Shown in pieces: positions 9,052 to 16,611 of a DNA stretch of 64,000 nucleotides; the stretch's first letter is position 1; the number at the start of each line of letters is the position of its first letter. A program made the translations under genes and the position numbers. Source of the DNA: Janthinobacterium sp. PC23-8 (GTDB lineage: Bacteria; Pseudomonadota; Gammaproteobacteria; Burkholderiales; Burkholderiaceae_D). Location of the stretch: positions 982,151 through 1,046,150 of the forward strand of contig NZ_NJGY01000001.1 in the NCBI RefSeq assembly GCF_002250505.1, read 5' to 3'. The notes under the pieces are model-generated. The model was not told the origin of the DNA and made no database searches. It saw only the letters and a program-made list of their open reading frames with translations.

Positions 9052-10701
9052 ATGTCCAGTAAATTGCCCTCCCCGCCGGCCAGCGTGCCTGTGACCGCCT
9101 TGAAACCTGCCGCCAATCCCGCCGTGAATCCGGCCGATATCGCCCGCGAAGCGTTTCGCCGCCTGGCCACGCGCCGCATCGCGCCCACGCCGAACGCCTA
9201 CCGCGACATCTACAATGAAATCGCCGGCATCAGCGAACCGGCCGAAACTGCGCCGGCCGCCGTGCTGGCCGCCAGCGGCAACGTTGAAAAAAGCGCGGAC
9301 CAGGGCGCCGAAAACGTGCTGAGCCAGTTTGCCGCCAGGATGAGCGAATCGGGCGGCGAACTGGGCGACTTCGGCCGGCGCTTCCAGCGGGCCCTGAAAG
9401 CGCGCGACTGGGACAGCTATGCACGCACCCTGGCGCAGCTGTCGGAAAAGCAGGCCAGGAAAGGCGGCGGCATCGAATTGCCGCCGCTGCCGGACGGCGA
9501 ACAGACGCGCACCCTGCGCGAATTGCTGAGCCGTACCCTGGGCTTTGCCGTGGCAACCCTGCTGACCGGCACGCCGGCGCTGGTGCAGGAAGCCGAATCG
9601 CTGGGTGCGGCCATCAAGCAGGCGCATACGGAAGAGGCACTGAACGAAGCGGCGGTGCGCCTGAAGCAGCTGTGCTACCAGATCGAACTGAAAAGCGGCG
9701 ACACGGCGGAGCAGCAGGAGTTGCTGTTGCGCCTGTTCAAGCTGCTGCTGGACAACGTCAGCCAGTTGCTCGACGACGACAGCTGGCTGCGCGGCCAGGT
9801 CGAGGCGGTGCAGAACCTGATCGCCGGCCCGCTCGACCAGCGCGCGCTGGAAGACGCCACGCGCAGCCTGAAGGAAGTCATCTACAAGCAAAGCCAGCTC
9901 AAGCACAGCCTGTCGGACGTCAAGCTCACCGTCAAGAACATGATGATGACCTTTATCGACCGCCTCGGCCAGGTGGCGGCCAGCACCGGCGACTTCCATG
10001 AAAAGATCGGCGGCTATTCCGACAAGATCAGCCAGGCGGAAAATATCACCGACCTGAACCAGGTGCTCGACGACGTGCTGCAAGAAACGCGGCTGGTGCA
10101 GACCGAGGCGCTGCGCGCGCGCGACAAGATGGTGCTGGCGCGCCAGGAAGTGCTCGATGCGGAACAGCGCATCCACACGCTGGAAGCCAAACTCCAGCAT
10201 ATGAGCGAACTGGTGCGCGAAGACCAGCTGACAGGCAGCCTGAACCGGCGCGGCCTGGACGATGTGTTCGAACGCGAAACGGCGCGCTCGGACCGGCGCG
10301 GCACGCCGCTGTGCATCGCCATGCTGGACCTGGACGACTTCAAGCGCCTGAACGATACCTATGGCCACTTGGCCGGCGATGCGGCGCTGAAACACCTGGT
10401 CAGGATCGTCAAGGACACCTTGCGCTCGATGGACGTGATCGCCCGCTTCGGCGGCGAGGAATTTTTGATCCTGCTGCCTGAAACCACGGTCGAATCGGCG
10501 TCCTCGACCATGACGCGGCTGCAGCGCGAACTGACCCGGCATTTCTTCTTGCATGACAATGAAAAAGTGCTGATCACCTTTTCCGCCGGCGTCGCCCTGC
10601 GCCGGCCCAATGAAGACCAGGCCGAACTGGTCAAGCGCGCCGACGGCGCCATGTACCAGGCCAAGCAGACTGGCAAGAACCGCGTGGTAGTGGCCGACTG
10701 A
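9052..10701 (+). CDS. GGDEF-domain diguanylate cyclase
   Basis: Synthesises cyclic di-GMP, which usually favours biofilm over swimming. The 549 residues have a long helical N-terminal region (about 1-390) without membrane segments or a recognisable sensor fold. A GGDEF domain follows, with DQLTGSLNRRGLDD, LDLDDFKRLNDTYGH and the active-site GGEEF (467-471). An inhibitory-site RSMD sits five residues before GGEEF, so product inhibition is likely. The gene is followed by a strong terminator and then the flagellin cluster. A ycgR gene that would read c-di-GMP lies 10 kb downstream. Confidence 0.92.
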   Translation: MSSKLPSPPASVPVTALKPAANPAVNPADIAREAFRRLATRRIAPTPNAYRDIYNEIAGISEPAETAPAAVLAASGNVEKSADQGAENVLSQFAARMSESGGELGDFGRRFQRALKARDWDSYARTLAQLSEKQARKGGGIELPPLPDGEQTRTLRELLSRTLGFAVATLLTGTPALVQEAESLGAAIKQAHTEEALNEAAVRLKQLCYQIELKSGDTAEQQELLLRLFKLLLDNVSQLLDDDSWLRGQVEAVQNLIAGPLDQRALEDATRSLKEVIYKQSQLKHSLSDVKLTVKNMMMTFIDRLGQVAASTGDFHEKIGGYSDKISQAENITDLNQVLDDVLQETRLVQTEALRARDKMVLARQEVLDAEQRIHTLEAKLQHMSELVREDQLTGSLNRRGLDDVFERETARSDRRGTPLCIAMLDLDDFKRLNDTYGHLAGDAALKHLVRIVKDTLRSMDVIARFGGEEFLILLPETTVESASSTMTRLQRELTRHFFLHDNEKVLITFSAGVALRRPNEDQAELVKRADGAMYQAKQTGKNRVVVAD

Positions 10702-10730
10702 GCAATTGACGACACGCCGCTACCCGCCAT

Positions 10731-10756
10731 GCCCGCCCTCCGCGGGCTTTTTTTTT
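10731..10756 (+). terminator. Rho-independent terminator after the diguanylate cyclase gene
   Basis: GCCCGC (10731-10736) pairs with GCGGGC (10742-10747), and nine T residues follow (10748-10756). It separates the diguanylate cyclase gene from the flagellin transcripts. Confidence 0.9.
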
Positions 10757-10823
10757 GGCCAGACCATGGAAAATCGCCGTCCAGACGGCCCTCACCAGGC
10801 ATTTATATTTTTTATTTTTGCCA

Positions 10824-10850
10824 TAAAGTATCAAAAAACCCTGCCGTATA
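10824..10850 (+). promoter_or_regulatory. Distal sigma-28-type promoter of flagellin gene 1
   Basis: TAAAGTAT (10824-10831), then 11 bases, then GCCGTATA (10843-10850). Against TAAAGTTT-N11-GCCGATAA this is 7/8 and 5/8. It lies 84 bp before the proximal promoter, the same spacing as in the other two flagellin leaders. Confidence 0.5.
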
Positions 10851-10907
10851 GGGACGGCGCTGCTAGGCGCTCATAGGAGAAAAGTCGAAAAAAACGCATT
10901 CCTGCCC

Positions 10908-10934
10908 TAAACTTTTTTGACCAGCCTCCGTTAA
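10908..10934 (+). promoter_or_regulatory. Proximal sigma-28 promoter of flagellin gene 1
   Basis: TAAACTTT (10908-10915), 11 bases, TCCGTTAA (10927-10934): 7/8 and 6/8 to the FliA consensus with exact spacing. The identical pair of boxes occurs before flagellin gene 3. The flagellin ATG follows about 95 bp downstream, leaving a long leader. Confidence 0.8.
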
Positions 10935-10956
10935 TCTTTACAACTACGGTTTGAGT

Positions 10957-10974
10957 GCCCCAGAGCGCGGGGGC
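10957..10974 (+). promoter_or_regulatory. Leader hairpin of flagellin gene 1
   Basis: GCCCC (10957-10961) can pair with GGGGC (10970-10974). The same position in the leaders of genes 2 and 3 has GTCCC/GGGGC, so pairing is kept (C-G to U-G) although the loop differs. It lies about 55 nt before the start codon. It could be a regulatory RNA fold or a site for a CsrA-like protein. Confidence 0.45.
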
Positions 10975-11028
10975 AGACCAAGGTGAGCAGGCACAGAGCC
11001 AAAACCCAGAGTAATCGGGAGCTTCAAA

Positions 11029-12480
11029 ATGGCCGCAGTTATCAATACCAATATCGCATCGCTCAATTCGCAACGCAATCTGGGCGCATCCCAAGCCGCA
11101 CTGTCCACCTCCCTGCAACGCCTGTCGTCCGGTCTGCGCATCAACAGCGCAAAAGACGACGCCGCAGGGCTGGCGATCTCCGAGCGTTTCACTTCGCAAA
11201 TCCGCGGTCTCGATCAAGCCCGCCGCAACGCCAACGATGGCGTGTCGCTGCTGCAAACGGCGGAAGGTTCCCTGCAATCGACTGGCAATATCCTGCAACG
11301 GGTGCGTGAGCTGTCGGTCCAGTCGGCGAACGCCACCAACTCGGCAGGCGACCGTAAAGCGATTCAACAGGAAGTTGGCCAACTGTTGTCGGAAGCGGAC
11401 CGTATTTCGCAAACCTCGGAATTCAATGGCTTGAAATTGCTCGATGGCTCTTTTGGCTCGGCCACCTTCCAGGTGGGCGCCAACGCCGGCCAAACCATCC
11501 AGGCCACCACCGCCAATTTCCGTACCAGTAACTACGGCAACAATGAAGCGGCCACCACGGCGCCCGCCACCGTCACCACCGGCACTGCCTACACGGCGGG
11601 CTCCTTCGACATTCAGGGCCTACAATCGGCGACCATCAGCGTCGCGGCGACCGACAGCGCGCAGACGCTGGCCACCAACATCAATGGCGCAGCCGAAAAA
11701 ACCGGCGTGACGGCCACGGCAAAAACCGAAGAATCGGCCACCTTTGTTGCCGGCGGCGTGTATTCGCTGGCCGTCACCTCCGACAATGCCACGGCTGCCA
11801 ACGTGACCTTCACCGTGGGCAATCCGCTCAATGCAAGCACCCTGGCCGCCTCTGTCAGCGCGTTCAACGATGTCTCGGCCTCGACCGGCGTGACCGCCAA
11901 GCTGAACAGCAGCAACAATGGCCTGATCCTGACCAATACCGCCGGCAACAATATCACGCTGAAAAACAACAGCACCGCCGCCGCCTCCACCGTCGTCGCA
12001 GCATCCATCAATGCCGCCGGTACGGTCGGTACGACAGCGACGATCGGCACTGGCGAAACGGCCAAGACCATGGGCTATATTTCGATGAATTCCGACAAGG
12101 GTTTTTCAATCGGCAACGTCACCAGCACCAATGCCGTCACAGCGGTCGGTGCCACGCTGAACCCCGTGTCGAGCATCGATGTATCGACCACCAAGGGCGC
12201 CAACGATGCACTGAAGATACTCGATTCGGCGCTGGCCGCTGTCAACAACCAGCGCGCCACCTTCGGCGCCTTGCAGTCGCGCTTTGAAACGGCGGTCACC
12301 AGCCTGGAATCGACGTCGGAAAACCTGTCGGCTTCACGCTCACGCATCCAGGACACGGACTTTGCGGCGGAAACAGCCAAGCTGACGCGCGGCCAGATCC
12401 TGCAACAGGCCGGCACCGCCATGCTGGCCCAGGCCAACTCGCTGCCAAACGGCGTGCTGTCGCTGTTGCGCGGTAATTAA
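11029..12480 (+). CDS. fliC: Flagellin (copy 1)
   Basis: Filament subunit exported by the flagellar type III apparatus. It has 483 residues. The N-terminal D0/D1 domain begins [17 protein letters not shown] and includes [20 protein letters not shown]. The central variable part, rich in Thr/Ala/Ser with flagellin-IN-like repeats, spans about 175-380. The C-terminal domain contains [15 protein letters not shown] and ends with [15 protein letters not shown]. The termini nearly match copies 2 and 3 but the middle clearly differs. GGGAG precedes the ATG by 7 bases. Two sigma-28 promoters precede it and a terminator follows, so it is probably a monocistronic late gene. Confidence 0.96.
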   Translation: MAAVINTNIASLNSQRNLGASQAALSTSLQRLSSGLRINSAKDDAAGLAISERFTSQIRGLDQARRNANDGVSLLQTAEGSLQSTGNILQRVRELSVQSANATNSAGDRKAIQQEVGQLLSEADRISQTSEFNGLKLLDGSFGSATFQVGANAGQTIQATTANFRTSNYGNNEAATTAPATVTTGTAYTAGSFDIQGLQSATISVAATDSAQTLATNINGAAEKTGVTATAKTEESATFVAGGVYSLAVTSDNATAANVTFTVGNPLNASTLAASVSAFNDVSASTGVTAKLNSSNNGLILTNTAGNNITLKNNSTAAASTVVAASINAAGTVGTTATIGTGETAKTMGYISMNSDKGFSIGNVTSTNAVTAVGATLNPVSSIDVSTTKGANDALKILDSALAAVNNQRATFGALQSRFETAVTSLESTSENLSASRSRIQDTDFAAETAKLTRGQILQQAGTAMLAQANSLPNGVLSLLRGN

Positions 12481-12527
12481 TCTCCCATACCACGGCGCCG
12501 CGCTGGCGCCTGATACAACCATGCCAT

Positions 12528-12561
12528 CCCCGGCCGGAGTGATCCGCGCCGGGTTTTTTTT
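12528..12561 (+). terminator. Terminator after flagellin gene 1
   Basis: CCCGGC (12529-12534) pairs with GCCGGG (12548-12553), and an inner CGGA/TCCG extends the stem; eight T residues follow. The same hairpin follows flagellin gene 2, so it belongs to the duplicated unit. Confidence 0.88.
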
Positions 12562-12610
12562 GATAAAAAAATAATAAAATATATTTCTTCTATTTAATTA
12601 TTTTCGACCC

Positions 12611-12637
12611 TAAAGTTTATGCAAATCGTGTCGCTTA
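12611..12637 (+). promoter_or_regulatory. Distal sigma-28-type promoter of flagellin gene 2
   Basis: A perfect -35 TAAAGTTT (12611-12618), 11 bases, GTCGCTTA (12630-12637; 5/8 to GCCGATAA). An AT-rich tract lies immediately upstream and could act as an UP element. The same boxes occur before gene 3. Confidence 0.6.
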
Positions 12638-12696
12638 AACGCCCTCAGCCATGACAACTTGAGAGTGATAGACAAAAATACAGTGGCCTACTTTAC

Positions 12697-12723
12697 TCAA
12701 TATTCCATCGCGTATTCCGTTAA
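12697..12723 (+). promoter_or_regulatory. Degenerate proximal sigma-28 site of flagellin gene 2
   Basis: The -10 TCCGTTAA (12716-12723) matches those of genes 1 and 3. The -35 here is TCAATATT (12697-12704) where they have TAAACTTT, so only 5 of 8 bases remain. It looks like a decayed copy of the proximal promoter. Confidence 0.5.
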
Positions 12724-12745
12724 TGAATATAACTGCGGTGTGAGT

Positions 12746-12763
12746 GTCCCGGAACGGAGGGGC
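12746..12763 (+). promoter_or_regulatory. Leader hairpin of flagellin gene 2
   Basis: GTCCC (12746-12750) pairs with GGGGC (12759-12763) around the loop GGAACGGA. It is the counterpart of the leader hairpins of genes 1 and 3. The loop has two GGA motifs of the kind CsrA recognises. Confidence 0.45.
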
Positions 12764-12813
12764 AGGCCAAGGCAACAGGCATCTAGCCAAAACATATAGC
12801 AAGGAGCTTCAAA

Positions 12814-14259
12814 ATGGCCTCAGTCATCAATACCAATACCGCGTCACTGAATGCACAACGCAACCTGAGCACGTCGCAGTCCGCCCTGTCCACCTCATTG
12901 CAACGCCTGTCCTCGGGTTTGCGCATCAATAGCGCAAAAGACGATGCTGCGGGCCTGGCGATTTCCGAGCGCTTCACGTCGCAAATCCGCGGCCTCGATC
13001 AAGCCAAGCGCAATGCCAACGACGGCGTATCGCTGCTGCAGACGGCCGAGGGTTCGCTGAAATCGACGGGCGACATTCTGCAACGTGTACGCGAACTGTC
13101 AGTACAGTCGTCGAACGCCACCAACTCGGCAGGCGACCGCAAGGCCATCCAGGCCGAGGTCGGCCAGTTGCTGTCGGAAGCCGACCGCATCTCGCAAACG
13201 TCGGAGTTCAACGGCCTGAAATTGCTCGACGGTTCGTTCGGCTCGGCATCGTTCCAGGTGGGCGCCAACGCCGGCCAGACCATCCAGGCCACGACCGCCA
13301 ACTTCCGTACCAATAACTATGGCAACAACCCGTCGTCCGCTGCGCCACCTGCTAACGTCACGACGGGAACTGCTTACTCGACCGGCACCTTCGATATCCA
13401 GGGCCTGAAAACGGCTTCGGTCTCGGTGGCAACCACTGACACCGCGCAAACGCTGGCGGCCAGCATCAACGCCAAGACCGCCGACACGGGCGTGACGGCA
13501 ACGGCCAAAACCGAAGAATCAGTCAAGTTTACGGCCGGCGCCGTCTATTCGCTGGCGGTCACCTCCGACAACACCACCGCCTCGAACGTGACCTTCACGG
13601 TGGGCGCAACTAACGCATCGGGCCTGGCCTCGGCAGTGAGCGCCTTCAACGATGTGTCCTCCACCACCGGTGTGATGGCCAAGCTGAACGACGCCAAAGA
13701 CGGCCTGGTGCTGACTAATGTTGCCGGCAACAACATTACGCTGAAAAACAATAGCGCAACGGCGTCATTCACGTCTGCATCGATCGGCGCCGATGGCACC
13801 GCGACCGCTGCCCTCACGGTCGCGACCACAAATACGGCTGCGTCGATGGGCTATATTTCGATGAACTCCGACAAGGGCTTCTCGATCGGCAACGATACGG
13901 GCGCAGGCAAGAGTGGTGTCGCCGCCGGCGCCGCCACCCTGAACGCGGTGTCGAGCATCGACGTGTCGACCGTCAGTGGTTCAAACGATGCGCTGAAGAT
14001 TCTCGATTCCGCGCTGGCCAGTGTCAACAGCCAGCGCGCTTCCTTCGGTGCCTTGCAGTCGCGCTTTGAAACGGCTGTCAGCAACCTGGAATCGACCTCG
14101 GAAAACCTGTCGGCTTCGCGTAGCCGCATCCAGGATACCGACTTCGCGTCGGAAACGGCCAAACTGACGCGCGGCCAGATCCTGCAACAGGCTGGTACCG
14201 CGATGCTGGCCCAGGCCAACTCGCTGCCTAACGGCGTGCTGTCCCTGCTGCGCGGCTAA
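12814..14259 (+). CDS. fliC: Flagellin (copy 2)
   Basis: Flagellin of 481 residues with the usual conserved ends ([19 protein letters not shown] at the N-terminus, [14 protein letters not shown] at the C-terminus). The middle is variable, about residues 175-375. It is almost identical to copy 3. I see P against Q in the NNPSS/NNQSS segment, T against S in AATLN/AASLN, and STVSGSND against STVKGAND. The ribosome-binding site AAGGAG precedes ATG by 8 bases. Its proximal sigma-28 promoter has a poor -35 box, so this copy may be expressed less than copy 3, or only from the distal promoter. Confidence 0.96.
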   Translation: MASVINTNTASLNAQRNLSTSQSALSTSLQRLSSGLRINSAKDDAAGLAISERFTSQIRGLDQAKRNANDGVSLLQTAEGSLKSTGDILQRVRELSVQSSNATNSAGDRKAIQAEVGQLLSEADRISQTSEFNGLKLLDGSFGSASFQVGANAGQTIQATTANFRTNNYGNNPSSAAPPANVTTGTAYSTGTFDIQGLKTASVSVATTDTAQTLAASINAKTADTGVTATAKTEESVKFTAGAVYSLAVTSDNTTASNVTFTVGATNASGLASAVSAFNDVSSTTGVMAKLNDAKDGLVLTNVAGNNITLKNNSATASFTSASIGADGTATAALTVATTNTAASMGYISMNSDKGFSIGNDTGAGKSGVAAGAATLNAVSSIDVSTVSGSNDALKILDSALASVNSQRASFGALQSRFETAVSNLESTSENLSASRSRIQDTDFASETAKLTRGQILQQAGTAMLAQANSLPNGVLSLLRG

Positions 14260-14296
14260 GTTCCTTCAAAAGCACCTTTATGGCGCAATACGCCAT

Positions 14297-14331
14297 CCCC
14301 GGCCGGAGTGATCCGCGCCGGGGATTTTTTT
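14297..14331 (+). terminator. Terminator after flagellin gene 2
   Basis: CCCCGGC (14297-14303) pairs with GCCGGGG (14317-14323), followed by A and seven T. It is nearly identical to the terminator after gene 1. Confidence 0.88.
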
Positions 14332-14380
14332 GATAAAAAAATAATAAAATATATTTCTTCTATTTAATTATTTTCAGCCC

Positions 14381-14407
14381 TAAAGTTTATGAAAATCATG
14401 TCGCTTA
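14381..14407 (+). promoter_or_regulatory. Distal sigma-28-type promoter of flagellin gene 3
   Basis: TAAAGTTT (14381-14388), 11 bases, GTCGCTTA (14400-14407), the duplicate of the distal site of gene 2. It is 87 bp upstream of the proximal site. Confidence 0.6.
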
Positions 14408-14467
14408 AACGCCCTCAGCCATGACAACTTGAGAGTGATAAAAAAAAATATAGGGGCCTTTCTTTAC

Positions 14468-14494
14468 TAAACTTTACACATGGCTTTCCGTTAA
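14468..14494 (+). promoter_or_regulatory. Proximal sigma-28 promoter of flagellin gene 3
   Basis: TAAACTTT (14468-14475), 11 bases, TCCGTTAA (14487-14494). Both boxes equal those of gene 1. Confidence 0.8.
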
Positions 14495-14516
14495 TGAAGA
14501 TAACTGCGGTGTGAGT

Positions 14517-14534
14517 GTCCCGGAACGGAGGGGC
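14517..14534 (+). promoter_or_regulatory. Leader hairpin of flagellin gene 3
   Basis: GTCCC (14517-14521) pairs with GGGGC (14530-14534). It has the same loop as gene 2. Confidence 0.45.
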
Positions 14535-14584
14535 AGACCAAGGTAACAGGCATCTAGCCAAAACATATAGCAAGGAGCTTCAAA

Positions 14585-16030
14585 ATGGCCTCAGTCATCA
14601 ATACCAATACCGCGTCACTGAATGCACAACGCAACCTGAGCACGTCGCAGTCCGCCCTGTCCACCTCATTGCAACGCCTGTCCTCGGGTTTGCGCATCAA
14701 TAGCGCAAAAGACGATGCTGCGGGCCTGGCGATTTCCGAGCGCTTCACGTCGCAAATCCGCGGCCTCGATCAAGCCAAGCGCAATGCCAACGACGGCGTA
14801 TCGCTGCTGCAGACGGCCGAGGGTTCGCTGAAATCGACGGGCGACATTCTGCAACGTGTACGCGAACTGTCAGTACAGTCGTCGAACGCCACCAACTCGG
14901 CAGGCGACCGCAAGGCCATCCAGGCCGAGGTCGGCCAGTTGCTGTCGGAAGCCGACCGCATCTCGCAAACGTCGGAGTTCAACGGCCTGAAACTGCTCGA
15001 CGGTTCGTTCGGCTCGGCATCGTTCCAGGTGGGCGCCAACGCCGGCCAGACGATCCAGGCCACGACCGCCAACTTCCGTACCAATAACTATGGCAACAAC
15101 CAGTCGTCCGCTGCGCCACCTGCTAACGTCACGACGGGAACTGCTTACTCGACCGGCACCTTCGATATCCAGGGCCTGAAAACGGCTTCGGTCTCGGTGG
15201 CAACCACTGACACCGCGCAAACGCTGGCGGCCAGCATCAACGCCAAGACCGCCGACACGGGCGTGACGGCAACGGCCAAAACCGAAGAATCAGTCAAGTT
15301 TACGGCCGGCGCCGTCTATTCGCTGGCGGTCACCTCCGACAACACCACCGCCTCGAACGTGACCTTCACGGTGGGCGCAACTAACGCATCGGGCCTGGCC
15401 TCGGCAGTGAGCGCCTTCAACGATGTGTCCTCCACCACCGGTGTGATGGCCAAGCTGAACGACGCCAAAGACGGCCTGGTGCTGACTAATGTTGCCGGCA
15501 ACAACATTACGCTGAAAAACAATAGCGCAACGGCGTCATTCACGTCTGCATCGATCGGCGCCGATGGCACCGCGACCGCTGCCCTCACGGTCGCGACCAC
15601 AAATACGGCTGCGTCGATGGGCTATATTTCGATGAACTCCGACAAGGGCTTCTCGATCGGCAACGATACGGGCGCAGGCAAGAGTGGTGTCGCCGCCGGC
15701 GCCGCCAGCCTGAACGCGGTGTCGAGCATCGACGTGTCGACCGTCAAGGGGGCGAACGATGCGCTGAAGATTCTCGATTCCGCGCTGGCCAGTGTCAACA
15801 GCCAGCGCGCTTCCTTCGGTGCCTTGCAGTCGCGCTTTGAAACGGCCGTGAGCAACCTGGAATCGACCTCGGAAAACCTGTCGGCGTCGCGTAGCCGCAT
15901 CCAGGATACCGACTTCGCGTCGGAAACGGCCAAGCTGACGCGCGGCCAGATCCTGCAACAGGCCGGTACCGCGATGCTGGCCCAGGCCAACTCGCTGCCT
16001 AACGGCGTGCTGTCGCTGCTGCGCGGTTAA
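14585..16030 (+). CDS. fliC: Flagellin (copy 3)
   Basis: Flagellin of 481 residues, nearly the same as copy 2. The conserved N-terminal D0/D1 segment ([20 protein letters not shown]) and C-terminal [16 protein letters not shown] with the LSLLRG end are present. The central domain holds the variable surface-exposed part. It has intact distal and proximal sigma-28 promoters. Unlike copies 1 and 2, its downstream hairpin lacks a T run, so transcription could continue into flaG. The near identity points to a recent tandem duplication or gene conversion with copy 2. Confidence 0.96.
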   Translation: MASVINTNTASLNAQRNLSTSQSALSTSLQRLSSGLRINSAKDDAAGLAISERFTSQIRGLDQAKRNANDGVSLLQTAEGSLKSTGDILQRVRELSVQSSNATNSAGDRKAIQAEVGQLLSEADRISQTSEFNGLKLLDGSFGSASFQVGANAGQTIQATTANFRTNNYGNNQSSAAPPANVTTGTAYSTGTFDIQGLKTASVSVATTDTAQTLAASINAKTADTGVTATAKTEESVKFTAGAVYSLAVTSDNTTASNVTFTVGATNASGLASAVSAFNDVSSTTGVMAKLNDAKDGLVLTNVAGNNITLKNNSATASFTSASIGADGTATAALTVATTNTAASMGYISMNSDKGFSIGNDTGAGKSGVAAGAASLNAVSSIDVSTVKGANDALKILDSALASVNSQRASFGALQSRFETAVSNLESTSENLSASRSRIQDTDFASETAKLTRGQILQQAGTAMLAQANSLPNGVLSLLRG

Positions 16031-16061
16031 TCCCCGCCCCGTAGTACCGTAGCTTAGCCCT

Positions 16062-16100
16062 CCCCGGCCGATCAAGATACCGCATCTTGTTCCGCCGGGG
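16062..16100 (+). terminator. Hairpin without T tract between flagellin 3 and flaG
   Basis: CCCCGGC (16062-16068) pairs with GCCGGGG (16094-16100), with an inner CAAGAT/ATCTTG stem. No T run follows (AATTTCCG), unlike the terminators after copies 1 and 2. It is probably a leaky terminator or an RNA-stabilising stem. Confidence 0.55.
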
Positions 16101-16123
16101 AATTTCCGTTAAAGGACACGATC

Positions 16124-16492
16124 ATGGATATCCAGGCAACAGGCGCCATGCCAGCCGCACCGCAGCAGCGCGCCGCGGTCACGCCAGGCAGTAGCAGCAC
16201 CGCCGCCAGGCCGGCGGAGGCCAGCGCGCCGGACAGCAAGGCCAGCGGCAAGGAAGACGCACAGTTGGAACTGAAAGAGGTGAAGCAGGCCGTCAGCGAC
16301 ATCAACAAGGCAATGCAATTCATGTCGCGCCAGCTGGAGTTTTCAGTCGACACCGACAGCGAGCGCACCATCGTCAAGGTAATCGACCAGCAAACCGGCG
16401 AGGTGATCCGCCAGATGCCGACCAAGGAGGCGCTGGAAATCGGCAAGGCCCTGGAAAAAGCACAAGGTTTGCTGATCAAGCAAACGGCGTGA
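16124..16492 (+). CDS. flaG: FlaG family protein
   Basis: Flagellar protein of 122 residues implicated in filament length in several bacteria. The first 50 residues are low-complexity (Ala, Pro, Ser). The C-terminal FlaG domain contains MQFMSRQLEFSVDTDS, then RTIVKVIDQQTGEVIRQMP and EALEIGKALE. It sits between flagellin and fliD as in many polar-flagellated bacteria. It may be read from the flagellin 3 promoter through the weak hairpin upstream. A strong hairpin and a new sigma-28 promoter follow it. Confidence 0.92.
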   Translation: MDIQATGAMPAAPQQRAAVTPGSSSTAARPAEASAPDSKASGKEDAQLELKEVKQAVSDINKAMQFMSRQLEFSVDTDSERTIVKVIDQQTGEVIRQMPTKEALEIGKALEKAQGLLIKQTA

Positions 16493-16496
16493 GCCG

Positions 16497-16526
16497 GCCC
16501 TGTGCCACCGCCTGGTGGCATAGGGC
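16497..16526 (+). terminator. Strong hairpin after flaG
   Basis: A 13-bp stem, GCCCTGTGCCACC against GGTGGCATAGGGC, with one G-T pair and a four-base loop. No T run follows, so it is at best a weak intrinsic terminator. Confidence 0.5.
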
Positions 16527-16549
16527 AAACAGCTGGCCAAATACCCCTC

Positions 16550-16576
16550 TAAAGTCTGGATGGAATATGCCGTTAA
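16550..16576 (+). promoter_or_regulatory. Sigma-28 promoter of fliD
   Basis: TAAAGTCT (16550-16557), 11 bases, GCCGTTAA (16569-16576): 7/8 and 7/8 to the FliA consensus with exact spacing. It lies 36 bp before the fliD start. Confidence 0.82.
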
Positions 16577-16611
16577 CCAAGTATATTCATGCTTTCCCCT
16601 AGGAGGTTATT

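Larger units (their letters stand above)
12528..16070 (+). repeat. Tandem duplication of a 1.77-kb flagellin unit
   Basis: Two consecutive units (about 12528-14296 and 14297-16066) each hold the terminator hairpin, an AT-rich block, a distal sigma-28 promoter, the leader and a 481-codon flagellin gene. The encoded proteins differ at only four residues that I could find. The AT-rich block GATAAAAAAATAATAAAATA is identical in both (from about 12561 and 14331). The spacer from about 12650 to 12720 has diverged most. Confidence 0.85.
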
